From: Meiothermus sp.
Lineage (GTDB): Bacteria; Deinococcota; Deinococci; Deinococcales; Thermaceae
Reading direction: 5' to 3'
DNA: 64,000 bases
Assembly: GCF_026004055.1 (NCBI RefSeq)
Contig: NZ_BPIJ01000001.1
Coordinates: 868,001-932,000 of the forward strand
Shown: in pieces, positions 38,758-48,470 of the stretch
Layout of the letters: each line of letters opens with the position of its first letter
Numbering within the stretch: the first letter of the stretch is position 1
Notes under the pieces: generated by a model
The model's input: the letters and a program-made list of their open reading frames with translations, nothing else
What the model was told of the DNA's origin: nothing
Databases searched by the model: none
Translations under genes and position numbers: made by a program

Positions 38758-39564
38758 TTATTCAGTGGGTTCACCCTGCAGTTGCAGGCCCTCTTGAATC
38801 AGTTGCATCAGGCGGGCCTCCTCGGCAGGAATGTTGTCGCGCAGGCGGGCCGCCGCCACAATGGGCAGCCAGGACTTGAGCTCGGCGAGCTCGAGGCCCG
38901 AGAAGGTCTGGTAGTGCTCGAGGTAGGTCTGGTAAAACAGCTCGCGCTGGCGCATGATTTCTTCGCGCCCCGGTAGGTCGGGGGGAAGTTCGCTGTACAG
39001 CATCAGTAAGGTGGTACGGGCCATATCGGCCAGGGGGTTGCCGCGCATGGCGCCGGGCCAGTCAATCACAAACACCCCCTGCTCCCCTATCAGCACGTTC
39101 TCCGGGTGGAAGTCGCCGTGGCACAGCGCGGTTCCGTCGGGCAGTTGCTCCAGGTGATTAAGCAAAGCCGTGCGTAGCTCTTGGGGCAGCCGGCTGGCCT
39201 GTATACGCCGAATAAGATGAAGCCGCTGAGAAGGTAGATGTCCGGCCGCTTTCTGGTGAAGTTGGCGGTGCAAGGCCCCCAGCATCTGGGCGGCAAAACG
39301 CAAGCGGGTAGGATCGGTTTGGATATAGTCGGTGAGGGGCACCCCTTTGATCCACTGCAACACCAGGCCCCAGCGGCCCTCTACCTGCAGCACGTCTTCT
39401 ACCTTGGCCGAAGGCACGCCCATCAGCCAGACCTGCTGGGTTAGGTGGGCCTCGAGCTCGGCGTCGGCTTGGGAAAACTCGGGCCAGAACAGCTTGAGCA
39501 CGTAGCCGTCGGCCCAGGCAAACACCTCAGCCTCGCGCCCCTGTCCTAGCCGTGTCAGCAACAT
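38758..39564 (-). CDS. APH-family phosphotransferase (substrate unknown)
   Basis: 268 aa with the kinase-like fold of aminoglycoside phosphotransferases: catalytic loop LCHGDFHPENVL and metal-binding VIDWPGAMRGNPLADMA. The N-lobe has GQGREAEVFAWADGYVLKLF. Such proteins phosphorylate many small molecules, so resistance is not implied. TATCCT 7 nt before ATG 39564 suggests a leaderless start. Divergent from the leu operon. Confidence 0.87.
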   Translation of the reverse strand: MLLTRLGQGREAEVFAWADGYVLKLFWPEFSQADAELEAHLTQQVWLMGVPSAKVEDVLQVEGRWGLVLQWIKGVPLTDYIQTDPTRLRFAAQMLGALHRQLHQKAAGHLPSQRLHLIRRIQASRLPQELRTALLNHLEQLPDGTALCHGDFHPENVLIGEQGVFVIDWPGAMRGNPLADMARTTLLMLYSELPPDLPGREEIMRQRELFYQTYLEHYQTFSGLELAELKSWLPIVAAARLRDNIPAEEARLMQLIQEGLQLQGEPTE

Positions 39565-39648
39565 CGCTCACAGGATACCTGCTTTCACCTACCACTGACC
39601 GAAAAATAAACCCAGAAATGTACTGGAACGGGTGTTCTCGAGCCCGGC

Positions 39649-39678
39649 TTGACGTTTTGGTATACCAAACCTTATACT
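39649..39678 (+). promoter_or_regulatory. leu operon promoter with palindromic operator
   Basis: TTGACG (39649-39654), 18-nt spacer, TATACT (39673-39678). The spacer holds a perfect 14-bp palindrome TTTGGTATACCAAA (39656-39669), placed where a repressor would block RNA polymerase. Seven nt after the -10 box comes the ATG of the leader peptide, implying a leaderless start. Confidence 0.85.
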
Positions 39679-39685
39679 CTGGGTC

Positions 39686-39736
39686 ATGTTGGTTAGGGTA
39701 ATGCAGCGCCTACTAAGCCCCACCCCAGGGGTCTAG
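39686..39736 (+). CDS. leu leader peptide
   Basis: A 16-codon ORF, MLVRVMQRLLSPTPGV, directly after the promoter and before a terminator. It has three Leu codons (TTG and a tandem CTA CTA) and three Val codons (GTT, GTA, GTC). CTA should be rare in such a GC-rich genome, so ribosome stalling there would report leucyl-tRNA shortage. This is the standard layout of amino-acid attenuation. Confidence 0.8.
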   Translation: MLVRVMQRLLSPTPGV

Positions 39737-39752
39737 TCTGCTGCACTTCCGG

Positions 39753-39784
39753 CCCCAGAGCACCGCGCCTCTGGGGTCTTTGTT
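39753..39784 (+). terminator. leu attenuator terminator
   Basis: Stem CCCCAGAG (39753-39760) / CTCTGGGG (39769-39776) followed by TCTTTGTT. It lies between the leader peptide and leuC. The competing antiterminator pairing could not be fixed by eye. Confidence 0.8.
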
Positions 39785-39815
39785 AGGGATACAACCATAG
39801 AGGAGGCCATCGACA

Positions 39816-41237
39816 ATGGGAAAAAGTCTGTTTCAAAAAGTCTGGGAGAGCCATGCTATTCGCACCCTGCCCAACGGGCAGACCCAGCTCTTCATCGACA
39901 CCCACCTGATCCACGAGGTCACCAGCCCCCAGGCTTTTGGAATGCTACGCGACCTCGGGCTCAAGGTGCGCTTCCCCGATCGCACCTTTGCCACGGTAGA
40001 CCACATTGTGCCCACCCACAGCCTGCTCGAGCCCTTCGAAGACCCCCAGGCCGACGAGATGATCCGTCACCTGCGCAAAAACGTACAGGACTTCGGCATC
40101 ACCTTCTTCGACGTGACCTCTGGGCTTCAGGGCATTGTACACGTGATCGGCCCGGAAAACGGCATCACCCAGCCCGGCATGACCATCGCCTGCGGCGACT
40201 CCCACACCTCCACCCACGGGGCCTTTGGCGCTATCGCCTTTGGGATCGGCACCACCCAGGTGCGCGATGTGCTGGCCACCCAGACCATGGCCGTGAGCAA
40301 GCTCAAGGTGCGGCGGATTAACGTGAACGGCAAGCTGCGCCCGGGGGTGTATGCCAAGGACGTGATCCTGCACATCATCAAGGTGCTGGGGGTGAACGGG
40401 GGCATCGGCTACGCCTATGAGTACGGCGGCGAGGTGTTCGACCGCTTCAGCATGGAAGAGCGCATGACGGTCTGCAACATGAGTATCGAAGGGGGCGCTC
40501 GCATCGGCTATGTCAACCCCGACCAGACCACCTTCGACTACCTTAAGGGCCGCCCCTACGTGCCCAAAGGCGCCGAGTGGGACAAAGCCGTTGAGCGCTG
40601 GAAGGCCCTGGCCTCCGACCCCGATGCCCACTACGACGATGTGGTCAACATCCGCGCCGAGGATATTGCCCCTACCGTGACCTGGGGCATCAACCCCGGC
40701 CAGGGCTGCGCCATCACCGACCGCGTCCCCGACCCCGCCCACTATCCCGAGTCGCAGCGGGCAGCCATCGAGGAGGCCCTGGCCCACATGAAGCTCCAGC
40801 CCGGCCAGCCCATCAAAGGCGTCAAGGTGGATGTGGCTTTTTTGGGCAGTTGCACCAACGGCCGCCTCTCGGACTTCCGTGAAGCCGCCAAATACCTCAA
40901 GGGCCGCAAGGTAGCCCCGGGAGTACGGGCCATCGCGGTGCCGGGCTCGCAGCAGGTGGCCAAAGCCTGCGAGGAGGAGGGGATAGACCAAATCTTCATC
41001 GAGGCCGGGTTCGAGTGGCGGGGCGCCGGGTGCAGCATGTGCCTGGCCATGAACCCCGACAAGCTGGTAGGGGACGAACTTTGCGCCTCCTCCTCTAACC
41101 GCAACTTCAAGGGCCGCCAGGGCAGCGCCACCGGACGCACGGTGCTCATGAGTCCGGTGATGGTGGTGGCAGCGGCGGTTACGGGCCGCATCAGCGATGC
41201 GCGGGAGGTGTTTGGGGCCGAGCTGGTGGGCGCGTAG
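39816..41237 (+). CDS. leuC: 3-isopropylmalate dehydratase large subunit
   Basis: 473 aa, aconitase-family enzyme that isomerises 2- to 3-isopropylmalate. The 4Fe-4S ligands are in [11 protein letters not shown] and [35 protein letters not shown] is a conserved active-site block. GAGGAGG SD before ATG 39816. First large gene of the leu operon behind the attenuator; partner of LeuD. Confidence 0.97.
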   Translation: MGKSLFQKVWESHAIRTLPNGQTQLFIDTHLIHEVTSPQAFGMLRDLGLKVRFPDRTFATVDHIVPTHSLLEPFEDPQADEMIRHLRKNVQDFGITFFDVTSGLQGIVHVIGPENGITQPGMTIACGDSHTSTHGAFGAIAFGIGTTQVRDVLATQTMAVSKLKVRRINVNGKLRPGVYAKDVILHIIKVLGVNGGIGYAYEYGGEVFDRFSMEERMTVCNMSIEGGARIGYVNPDQTTFDYLKGRPYVPKGAEWDKAVERWKALASDPDAHYDDVVNIRAEDIAPTVTWGINPGQGCAITDRVPDPAHYPESQRAAIEEALAHMKLQPGQPIKGVKVDVAFLGSCTNGRLSDFREAAKYLKGRKVAPGVRAIAVPGSQQVAKACEEEGIDQIFIEAGFEWRGAGCSMCLAMNPDKLVGDELCASSSNRNFKGRQGSATGRTVLMSPVMVVAAAVTGRISDAREVFGAELVGA

Positions 41238-41252
41238 TGTTACCTTTTTGTT

Positions 41253-41534
41253 ATGGTCAAAGACCGCAACCCTACCCCAACCCACACCCTCCAGCCCGAC
41301 TGGTTGACCCTCGAGCAGGGGCGCAGGCTGGTGGAGGAAGGCATATTCAAGAAGGATGAACGGCTCGAGATGGATGATCAAGGTGAAAGGGTTTGGGGCT
41401 ATCGTGAACCCAAAGACGGCACTTACTCCCATATTCAAGCCCTCGAAGTGGGTGCGATTCTTACCCCAGACACCTTGCTGGACGCCATGGCACTGGATCC
41501 AATCGATCCAATCCTGGGCCAATCGTCACCATGA
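41253..41534 (+). pseudogene. Uma2-like remnant with internal deletion
   Basis: A 93-codon frame whose start (DWLTLEQGRRLVEEGIFKKD) resembles the beginning of Uma2 proteins and whose end (VWGYREPKDGTYSHIQALEVGAILTP) resembles their C-terminus. The central catalytic part is missing, so an in-frame deletion of the nuclease core is likely. It sits inside the leu operon between leuC and a small membrane gene. It might also be an unrelated small protein. Confidence 0.55.
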
Positions 41535-41749
41535 GCCGCATTCTGCTTGGTCTGAGCCTGGTAGCCCTCTCGGTGCTGCTTTCGATGGCCACCCTGGTGC
41601 TCTGGTACCGGAGCCTTTCCAGCAATCCCGCAGGGGCCTGGGTGATCTTCATCGCCGGATTCGCGGTGGTCTCGGCGGCTGCGCTGGGAGGGGTGTGGAG
41701 CATCTCGAGGGGCTTCAAAGCAGACCGAGACGACGAGACTAGAGGTTGA
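41531..41749 (+). CDS. Small two-TM membrane protein
   Basis: 72 aa with two hydrophobic helices (LLGLSLVALSVLLSMATLVLW and WVIFIAGFAVVSAAALGGVW) and a charged, basic/acidic tail. No family recognised. The start overlaps the end of the preceding frame by 4 bp and the stop lies 14 bp before leuD, so it is transcribed with the leu genes. Function unknown. Confidence 0.6.
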   Translation: MSRILLGLSLVALSVLLSMATLVLWYRSLSSNPAGAWVIFIAGFAVVSAAALGGVWSISRGFKADRDDETRG

Positions 41750-41763
41750 AGAAAGGAGAAGCC

Positions 41764-43436
<1,673 letters not shown>

Positions 43437-43549
43437 ATCCATCCGATGCTTGCAGCATCTGGCGCAGCAATGTGCGGTCTGGAATCCACGACGATGTTAA
43501 GCCCGCTGACCCCTAGCCGTTTTGCACATTTAGGCGTATACCAAGAAGC

Positions 43550-44296
43550 ATGAAACTCAAAAACCAGACCTTCATCATCACCGGGGCCAGTCGGGGTATC
43601 GGCGAGGCTTTGGCCCTCGAGCTGGCCAAAGCCGGGGCCAACCTGGTCATTGGGGCCCGTAACGCCAAAGCGCTCGAGTTCGTGCGCAACGAGGTGCAAA
43701 GCCTGGGCGTGCGCTGCGAATCGGTGGCCGGAAGTGCCGCCCATAGCGCCGTAGCCGAGGCCCTGGTCGCAGCGGCGATGCAAATCGGGCACTTTGTGGG
43801 CTTCATCCACAACGCCGGGGTGCTGAACGCGGGGCCCCTGGCCTACGAGCTGATCGAGGCCCAGTACGACGAAATCATGGATTCAAATGTCAAGGGAGGC
43901 TACCAGCTGGCCCGCTTTGCCTATCCCCCCCTGATCCGCCAGCCCGGCAGCGTCGCGGTGTTTCTGGGTTCGGGGGTGGCCGAGCACAACATCCCGGGCA
44001 TGGGCATCTATGCCATCGCCAAAGCCGCCGAGGAACACCTGGCCCGGCAGCTCGCGCTCGAGGCCCCCGAGGTCACCTGTTTCACCTACCGCCCCGGCAT
44101 CGTGGAAACCGAGATGCAGCGGCAGCTTCGGGAGGCCCAGGGAAGCGCCAGCGAGACCCTGAGGCCCTTGTTCCGGGGCTATCAAAGCCAGGGTCGTATC
44201 CTCACCCCCGAGCAGTCGGCTAAGGCCCTGGTGCGCATCCTCGAGGGTGACCCCCGGCGCTTCCACGGTAAAATAGCTTCAGTACACGATTCTTAG
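43550..44296 (+). CDS. Short-chain dehydrogenase/reductase
   Basis: 248 aa. TFIITGASRGIGEALALELA (NADP-binding TGxxxGxG), GFIHNAGVLN (NAG motif), VAVFLGSGVAEHNIPGMGIYAIAKAAEEHLA with the catalytic YxxxK. Classical SDR; substrate unknown. TATACC 7 nt before ATG 43550 suggests its own leaderless promoter in the 113-bp gap after leuB. Lies between leuB and ilvD. Confidence 0.9.
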   Translation: MKLKNQTFIITGASRGIGEALALELAKAGANLVIGARNAKALEFVRNEVQSLGVRCESVAGSAAHSAVAEALVAAAMQIGHFVGFIHNAGVLNAGPLAYELIEAQYDEIMDSNVKGGYQLARFAYPPLIRQPGSVAVFLGSGVAEHNIPGMGIYAIAKAAEEHLARQLALEAPEVTCFTYRPGIVETEMQRQLREAQGSASETLRPLFRGYQSQGRILTPEQSAKALVRILEGDPRRFHGKIASVHDS

Positions 44297-44339
44297 CTAA
44301 AGTTTCGGCTCAAGAAAACAAACTTCCCCAGAGGCAACT

Positions 44340-46004
44340 ATGCGTTCCGACATCATCAAACAAGGCCCCCAACAAGCTCCCGCCCGGGCCATGCTCCGCG
44401 CGGTGGGCATCGGCGATGAGGAGTTCAAGATTCCCTGGGTAGGCATCGTGAATACCTGGACCGAAGGGATGCCCTGCAACTTCCACCTGCGCGACCTGGC
44501 CGCGGACCTGAAGATTGGGGCCAAAGAGGCCGGGTTCCAGACCTTCGAGTTCGGCGCTCCGGCCATCTCCGACGGTATCAGCATGGGTACGGTGGGGATG
44601 CGGGCCTCGCTGGTGAGCCGCGAGGTGATCGCCGACTCCATTGAGCTAATTGCCCAGGGCTACCTCTACGACGGCATGGTGGCGCTGGTGGCCTGCGACA
44701 AGACTAACCCCGGCGCCATGATGGGGGTCATCCGGGCCAACGTGCCCAGCCTGGTGCTCTATGGCGGCTCCATTGCCCCTGGCCTCCTGCGCGGCAAAAA
44801 GCAGACCGTGGTCTCGGTATTCGAGGCGGTGGGTCAGTATGCCGCGGGCAAAATTAGCGAGGCAGAGCTGGCCGAGGTCGAGCGCACCGCCATCCCCGGC
44901 CCCGGCGCCTGCGGCGGGCAGTACACCGCCAACACCATGGCCATGGTGCTGGAGGTGATGGGCTTCTCCCCCATCGGCTACAACGCCATCCCGGCCGTTG
45001 TACCTGAGAAAAAAGCAGCAGGCCGAAGGGCCATGCAGGTGCTGGCCGAGGCCATCAAGGCAGGCCGCACCCCCAAAAGCTTCCTGACCAAAAAGAGCTT
45101 CACCAACGCCATCGCCGCCGTAGCTGCTACCGGCGGCTCCACCAACGCGGTGCTGCACCTGCTGGCGATTGCCAAAGAGGCAGGGATTAAGCTCACCCTC
45201 GAGGAGTTCGACAAAATCTCGCGCAAAACCCCGGTAATTGCCGACATGCGCCCTTGGGGCCAGTACACCGCCTGGGAACTTTGGGAGGCCGGCGGCATTC
45301 CGCTGGTGATCCGCCGCTTGATTGAAGGCGGCCTGATTGACGGCGACCAGATGACCATCACCGGCAAAACCCTGTGGGAGGAGACCAAAAACGCCAAAGA
45401 AACCAAGGGCCAAAAGGTGGTGGTCAAGGCCGAGAAGGCCTTCAAGCCCGAGGGCGGCCTCCGGGTGCTGAAAGGTTCACTGGCCCCCGACGGCGCGGTG
45501 CTCAAGCTGGCCGGCACCGAGACCAAGGTGCATAGGGGCCCGGCCCGGGTCTTCGACGGCGAGCAAAGCGCCATGAAGGCCGTGCTCAAAAAGCAGATCA
45601 AGCCCGGTGACGTGGTGGTGATCCGCTACGAAGGCCCCAAGGGTGCGCCCGGCATGCCCGAGATGCTCTCGGTGACCTCGGCCCTGGTAGGCGAGGGGCT
45701 GGGCCCCCACGTGGCCCTGGTGACCGACGGGCGCTTTAGCGGCGGCACCAAGGGCCTGATGATCGGGCACGTGGCCCCCGAGGCCTTTGTGGGCGGCCCC
45801 ATCGCGCTGGTCAAGGAGGGCGACATCATCTCGATTGACTGCGACAAGGGCATTTTGAACCTGGAAGTATCTGCAAAAGAACTCGCCAAACGGGCCAAAG
45901 CCTGGAAACCCCCCAAGCCGCACTACAAAAGCGGCCTGTTCGCCCGCTACGCGGCGCTGGTGAGCAGTGCGCGGGAGGGGGCGGTTTTGGAGAAGCCTGA
46001 ATAG
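44340..46004 (+). CDS. ilvD: Dihydroxy-acid dehydratase
   Basis: 554 aa. [11 protein letters not shown] and [22 protein letters not shown] carry the Fe-S ligand cysteines, [16 protein letters not shown] and [22 protein letters not shown] are further family blocks. Catalyses the penultimate step of valine/isoleucine synthesis and supplies the ketoacid used for leucine. AGAGG SD before ATG 44340. A hairpin GGCTCAG/CTGAGCC with TTCTTGTT follows at ~46024-46050. Confidence 0.97.
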   Translation: MRSDIIKQGPQQAPARAMLRAVGIGDEEFKIPWVGIVNTWTEGMPCNFHLRDLAADLKIGAKEAGFQTFEFGAPAISDGISMGTVGMRASLVSREVIADSIELIAQGYLYDGMVALVACDKTNPGAMMGVIRANVPSLVLYGGSIAPGLLRGKKQTVVSVFEAVGQYAAGKISEAELAEVERTAIPGPGACGGQYTANTMAMVLEVMGFSPIGYNAIPAVVPEKKAAGRRAMQVLAEAIKAGRTPKSFLTKKSFTNAIAAVAATGGSTNAVLHLLAIAKEAGIKLTLEEFDKISRKTPVIADMRPWGQYTAWELWEAGGIPLVIRRLIEGGLIDGDQMTITGKTLWEETKNAKETKGQKVVVKAEKAFKPEGGLRVLKGSLAPDGAVLKLAGTETKVHRGPARVFDGEQSAMKAVLKKQIKPGDVVVIRYEGPKGAPGMPEMLSVTSALVGEGLGPHVALVTDGRFSGGTKGLMIGHVAPEAFVGGPIALVKEGDIISIDCDKGILNLEVSAKELAKRAKAWKPPKPHYKSGLFARYAALVSSAREGAVLEKPE

Positions 46005-46023
46005 TGGGTGCCTGAAAGCAATG

Positions 46024-46050
46024 GCTCAGGCTGAGTCTGAGCCTTCTTGT
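46024..46050 (+). terminator. Probable ilvD terminator
   Basis: GGCTCAG ... CTGAGCC stem followed by TTCTTGTT, 20 bp past the ilvD stop. It overlaps the end of the minus-strand disrupted gene. Confidence 0.6.
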
Positions 46051-46462
46051 TCCACAGCGCCGACTTTGAACACATCCCTGACCGGATTGCCCGCATAGAT
46101 TTTTGCGGCAGCTGCTAGGTGGTTGGGTACATGAATCAAAAAACCCATCATACCGGATTCAAAAAGATACTCTTCAAAACCAAAAAACCCAGAGGCTATC
46201 TTTTTGAATCCTAGAGCACTCCCTTCGGTCGGGTTAGTTCGTCACCATTCGGTGACGAACTAACCGAATCTGGTATCAGCAGTTGGCTGGCCTCCTTTGG
46301 GCTAAGTGCCTCGGGATTTTGGTAGAACTTGACCAGAGCCTCGAGGTCACCGAGCCAATCCGTCATATGGAAAGCCACATCCGAAGCATCTGTAGGGGAT
46401 AACTCCATTTCCGTAGTCGAAATCTGCTCTATAGTTTGCTGAATTCGCAAGCTGTCAAACAT
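46026..46462 (-). pseudogene. Small hypothetical gene interrupted by MITE copy 2
   Basis: The N-terminal part (MFDSLRIQQTIEQISTTEME..., EALVKFYQNPEALSPKEASQLL) reads straight into the MITE. On the other side the frame resumes MGFLIHVPNHLAAAAKIYAG, NPVRDVFKVGAVEQEG and ends SDSA. Removing the 125-bp element plus one TGA target copy joins LL directly to MGFL in frame, giving a ~102-aa protein. The family is not recognised. With the MITE in place the protein ends 21 residues into the element. Confidence 0.8.
46151..46275. mobile_element. MITE copy 2 (125 bp), intact, TCA target duplication
   Basis: Same ends and length as copy 1 (TACCGGATTC ... GAATCTGGTA), flanked by TCA at 46148-46150 and 46276-46278. 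The second internal hairpin reads TTAGTTCGTCACC/GGTGACGAACTAA, so relative to copy 1 a T-A pair is replaced by C-G with pairing kept. Inserted into a small minus-strand gene downstream of ilvD. Confidence 0.9.
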
Positions 46463-46537
46463 GGCTTAAGAGTATTCGAGCCGAGCCTCGAGCTTGAAGA
46501 TGAGCTGAGTGAAGAAGGGTAGGCTCGAGGTCTACTC

Positions 46538-46594
46538 TCCTAACGCCGGAGTTAAGCCGCCCCGCAGCGGAGCGGCTTGAACGAATTGTTAGGC
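46538..46594 (-). repeat. attC-A, canonical integron cassette recombination site
   Basis: 57 bp. On the minus strand: GCCTAACAATTCGTTCAAGC, CGCTCCGCTGCGGGGC, GGCTTAACTCCGGCGTTAGG. This has R''-type GCCTAAC and R'-type GCGTTAGG core sites, L-box-like TTCAAGCC/GGCTTAAC arms and a central hairpin, as in classical 59-base elements. It overlaps the stop codon of the hypothetical cassette gene, as is typical. Confidence 0.9.
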
Positions 46595-47200
46595 TGCGCT
46601 CTTTGTAAGGGAGCAAACTTTTGTTTGATTGTCCTGGCTGTCCCATAGCGTGCAGTAAAAGGCTTCGCCGTGTATGGATATGAAGTGGCGCTCGACGAAT
46701 AGCCGAAGTCTTTGAAGATTTTCCCAGAGTTGTGGCGCTTTCTTGGCATAGAAATTGGCATGGTCTTGGTTCACGTAAGGATTGACTTCATGAAGCCATG
46801 CATGCAGTGCTTTGTAGATTCCGATTAGGTCGTCATGCGATAGGCGTCTTTCTGGAATCCCTTCAACTGTAACTTTGACATTGTTTGCTTGCTGCTCTTC
46901 ATCTGTCGCCGATCGGATGCGGCTAGGGCTTGGTAAAACCGTTAGCCCTTTCGACTTCAGCCTGTTGAAAATATCTTCCGCATTCCATTGGCCCTTGGCG
47001 TCTCGAGGCACTTGCTTTAGGCCATTCTCAATGGCTACTAAGCATCCGAATGCAATGGCCTCAACAATCTTCCGCCCTTGGAATGCCGCGGCTTCTGCTC
47101 GTGAGAAAGGCAAAAAGGTTGCTGACTGCAATGCTTCAATCGCATCGAAGCGCTCACGAACCGTGAGCATGAGTGAATAGTAAGTGTCGCGAGCGTCCAT
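46589..47200 (-). CDS. Integron cassette 1: hypothetical protein
   Basis: 203 aa, unrecognised. Notable blocks: DARDTYYSLMLTVRERFDAI, FQGRKIVEAIAFGCLVAIENGL, ALHAWLHEVNPYV and RLRLFVERHFISIHGEAF. Mostly helical by eye, no signal or TM segment. Base composition is visibly nearer 50% G+C than that of its chromosomal neighbours. The stop codon is inside attC-A and the gene is oriented away from the integrase fragment, as expected of a cassette. Function unknown. Confidence 0.8.
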   Translation of the reverse strand: MDARDTYYSLMLTVRERFDAIEALQSATFLPFSRAEAAAFQGRKIVEAIAFGCLVAIENGLKQVPRDAKGQWNAEDIFNRLKSKGLTVLPSPSRIRSATDEEQQANNVKVTVEGIPERRLSHDDLIGIYKALHAWLHEVNPYVNQDHANFYAKKAPQLWENLQRLRLFVERHFISIHGEAFYCTLWDSQDNQTKVCSLTKSAA

Positions 47201-47222
47201 AAGCAGAATTCTCTCCTAGCAA

Positions 47223-47244
47223 CCTAACGCTCCGGTTGTTAGGC
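47223..47244 (-). repeat. attC-B, core-deleted cassette site
   Basis: On the minus strand GCCTAACAACCGG then AGCGTTAGG, only 22 bp. The outer core sites match attC-A but the central hairpin and L boxes are missing, as if deleted between CCTAACAA and CCGGCGTTAGG. Such a site is unlikely to recombine well. Confidence 0.72.
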
Positions 47245-47811
47245 GGTTCCACTCGAATCGCCTTTATGTACTTCATAGCGCAACTCAACCATTCCAGTAC
47301 CCATCTGGCGAACAGAGACCAAGCGTAAAACCGGATTTAACACTCTGCGAGGGAAAAGCGGCTTGCCTTTGCCGAGAGTGGCTGAACCGATCTGAACAAT
47401 CAGCTCGTCCAGCAGGCCGGCATCATAGAATTGCCCAGCGAGATCACCGCCTCCGACTATCCAGACGTTCTTGCTGCCAGCAGCAGCCTGCATTTCAGCA
47501 TGGACGCGGCGCACATCTCCATTAACGAATCGGATATTCGCGCCTTCGATTGCTGGAAGCGTGCGACTGGAAAATATCCAGGCCGGTTGGGTATATGGCC
47601 ACGCCGCGCCAGTCTCAGCAATAACCTTTTCTGAATTGCGTATCATCCACTCGTAGGTTGCCGATCCCATGGCTAATGCGCCCACGCCCGAGATGAACTC
47701 TGGGTAGCTAGAGCTATTCAGGTCGCCGAGAGGGAAAAGCCAGTCCAGCGAGTCGTCTTCTGTTGCGATGAAGCCGTCGAGGCTCGTGGCGGTGTAATAC
47801 TGCGTTTTCAT
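47239..47811 (-). CDS. Integron cassette 2: RibD-C/DHFR-like reductase
   Basis: 190 aa. Blocks typical of the RibD C-terminal/DHFR-like group: YYTATSLDGFIATEDDSLDWL at the N-terminus, GALAMGSATYEWM, NVWIVGGGDLAGQFYDAGLLDELIVQI, and a C-terminal PLFPRRVLNPVLRLVSVRQ. Such proteins bind NADPH, but the substrate is unknown and antifolate resistance cannot be concluded. Lower G+C than flanking chromosome; the stop codon lies in attC-B and attC-C is just upstream, so it is a complete cassette. Confidence 0.85.
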   Translation of the reverse strand: MKTQYYTATSLDGFIATEDDSLDWLFPLGDLNSSSYPEFISGVGALAMGSATYEWMIRNSEKVIAETGAAWPYTQPAWIFSSRTLPAIEGANIRFVNGDVRRVHAEMQAAAGSKNVWIVGGGDLAGQFYDAGLLDELIVQIGSATLGKGKPLFPRRVLNPVLRLVSVRQMGTGMVELRYEVHKGDSSGTA

Positions 47812-47835
47812 AGTTTATTGTCTACCCATGCTGCC

Positions 47836-47913
47836 GCCTAACGTTTGAGTTCACCCGCGGACGGAAGCGGGCGAAGCCCGCTGTAGACCGTCGGGTGCAA
47901 CGAAGGGTAAGGC
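47836..47913 (-). repeat. attC-C, cassette recombination site
   Basis: 78 bp. On the minus strand it begins GCCTTACCC (a variant R'' core), has TTGCACCCG.../CCGCGGGTGAAC arms, a central hairpin AGCGGGC TTC GCCCGCT, and ends AACTCAAACGTTAGGC (R'). It follows the NTF2-like cassette gene. Confidence 0.82.
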
Positions 47914-47928
47914 AGCGATGTAGGGCGC

Positions 47929-48357
47929 TTACCCTGTTACCGATTGTACCGGCCGGATGCCGGCAATCGGGTCAGCGTGCCGGTGAACGAGCCTCCAGCC
48001 GCTGCCTTCAAGGCGAAACAGGCTGGTTACCCGCAGGGCGACCGTCGCAACTTCTGGCGCCGATGCAAGCCTTACGGAGAATCGTTCCATCTCCACCACA
48101 CAAGCCAGCGTGTCACTCGTGTGCGTAGCAATCCGGTCGAACCCAAGAATCGTTCCTTCGGAGTAATTGCCCGCCGCTCTCAAACCTGCAGTTCGAGTTG
48201 CCGCACGGCCACATGCAAACGGGCCAAATGGATTGCCGATCGTAATGTCTTCTGCGTCCGAATAGAGCGCCATGAACGGCTCGATATCGCCCCTGATGAT
48301 TGATTCGAGCGCACGATGACTCGCTTCGATGGCATCTTCAATCGTATCGAGCTTCAT
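47929..48357 (-). CDS. Integron cassette 3: NTF2-like (SnoaL/DUF4440-type) protein
   Basis: 142 aa. DAIEASHRALESIIRGDIEPFMALYSDAEDI at the start, GNPFGPFACGR, and VALRVTSLFRLEGSGWRLVHRHADP at the end, which is the usual close of ketosteroid-isomerase-like folds. Probably binds or converts a small molecule; substrate unknown. First cassette next to the attI-like junction. GGAGG SD before ATG 48357. Confidence 0.82.
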   Translation of the reverse strand: MKLDTIEDAIEASHRALESIIRGDIEPFMALYSDAEDITIGNPFGPFACGRAATRTAGLRAAGNYSEGTILGFDRIATHTSDTLACVVEMERFSVRLASAPEVATVALRVTSLFRLEGSGWRLVHRHADPIAGIRPVQSVTG

Positions 48358-48408
48358 GGCACCTCCGGGTATTGGTGTTCGAGGATCACTCTCGCGGGGA
48401 CTGTCGCT

Positions 48409-48470
48409 GCCTAACTAGTAGTTATACCACACCTGCGGTATAACGCCCTCCTGAGAGGAGTTATGCCGAA
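48409..48470 (-). promoter_or_regulatory. attI-like junction
   Basis: GTTAGGC at 48415-48409 (minus strand) marks the crossover point of the first cassette. Next to it lies a perfect inverted repeat GTTATACC/GGTATAAC (complementary plus-strand arms 48421-48428 and 48437-48444). It lies between the integrase fragment and cassette 3, where an integron attI belongs. No direct match to a known attI is claimed. Confidence 0.6.

Noticed and set aside
38758-39564. APH-family protein as an aminoglycoside-resistance gene
   Set aside because: Only the general kinase motifs are present; the family covers many substrates and the gene has host-like composition.
46152-46234. MITE assigned to IS630 with TA duplication
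   Set aside because: With TA duplication the disrupted gene would not rejoin in frame; TNA (3 bp) fits both intact copies and restores the frame.
47239-47811. Cassette 2 as an antifolate-resistance dfr gene
   Set aside because: It belongs to the RibD-C/DHFR-like group, not to the classical dfrA/dfrB families by eye; resistance cannot be inferred.
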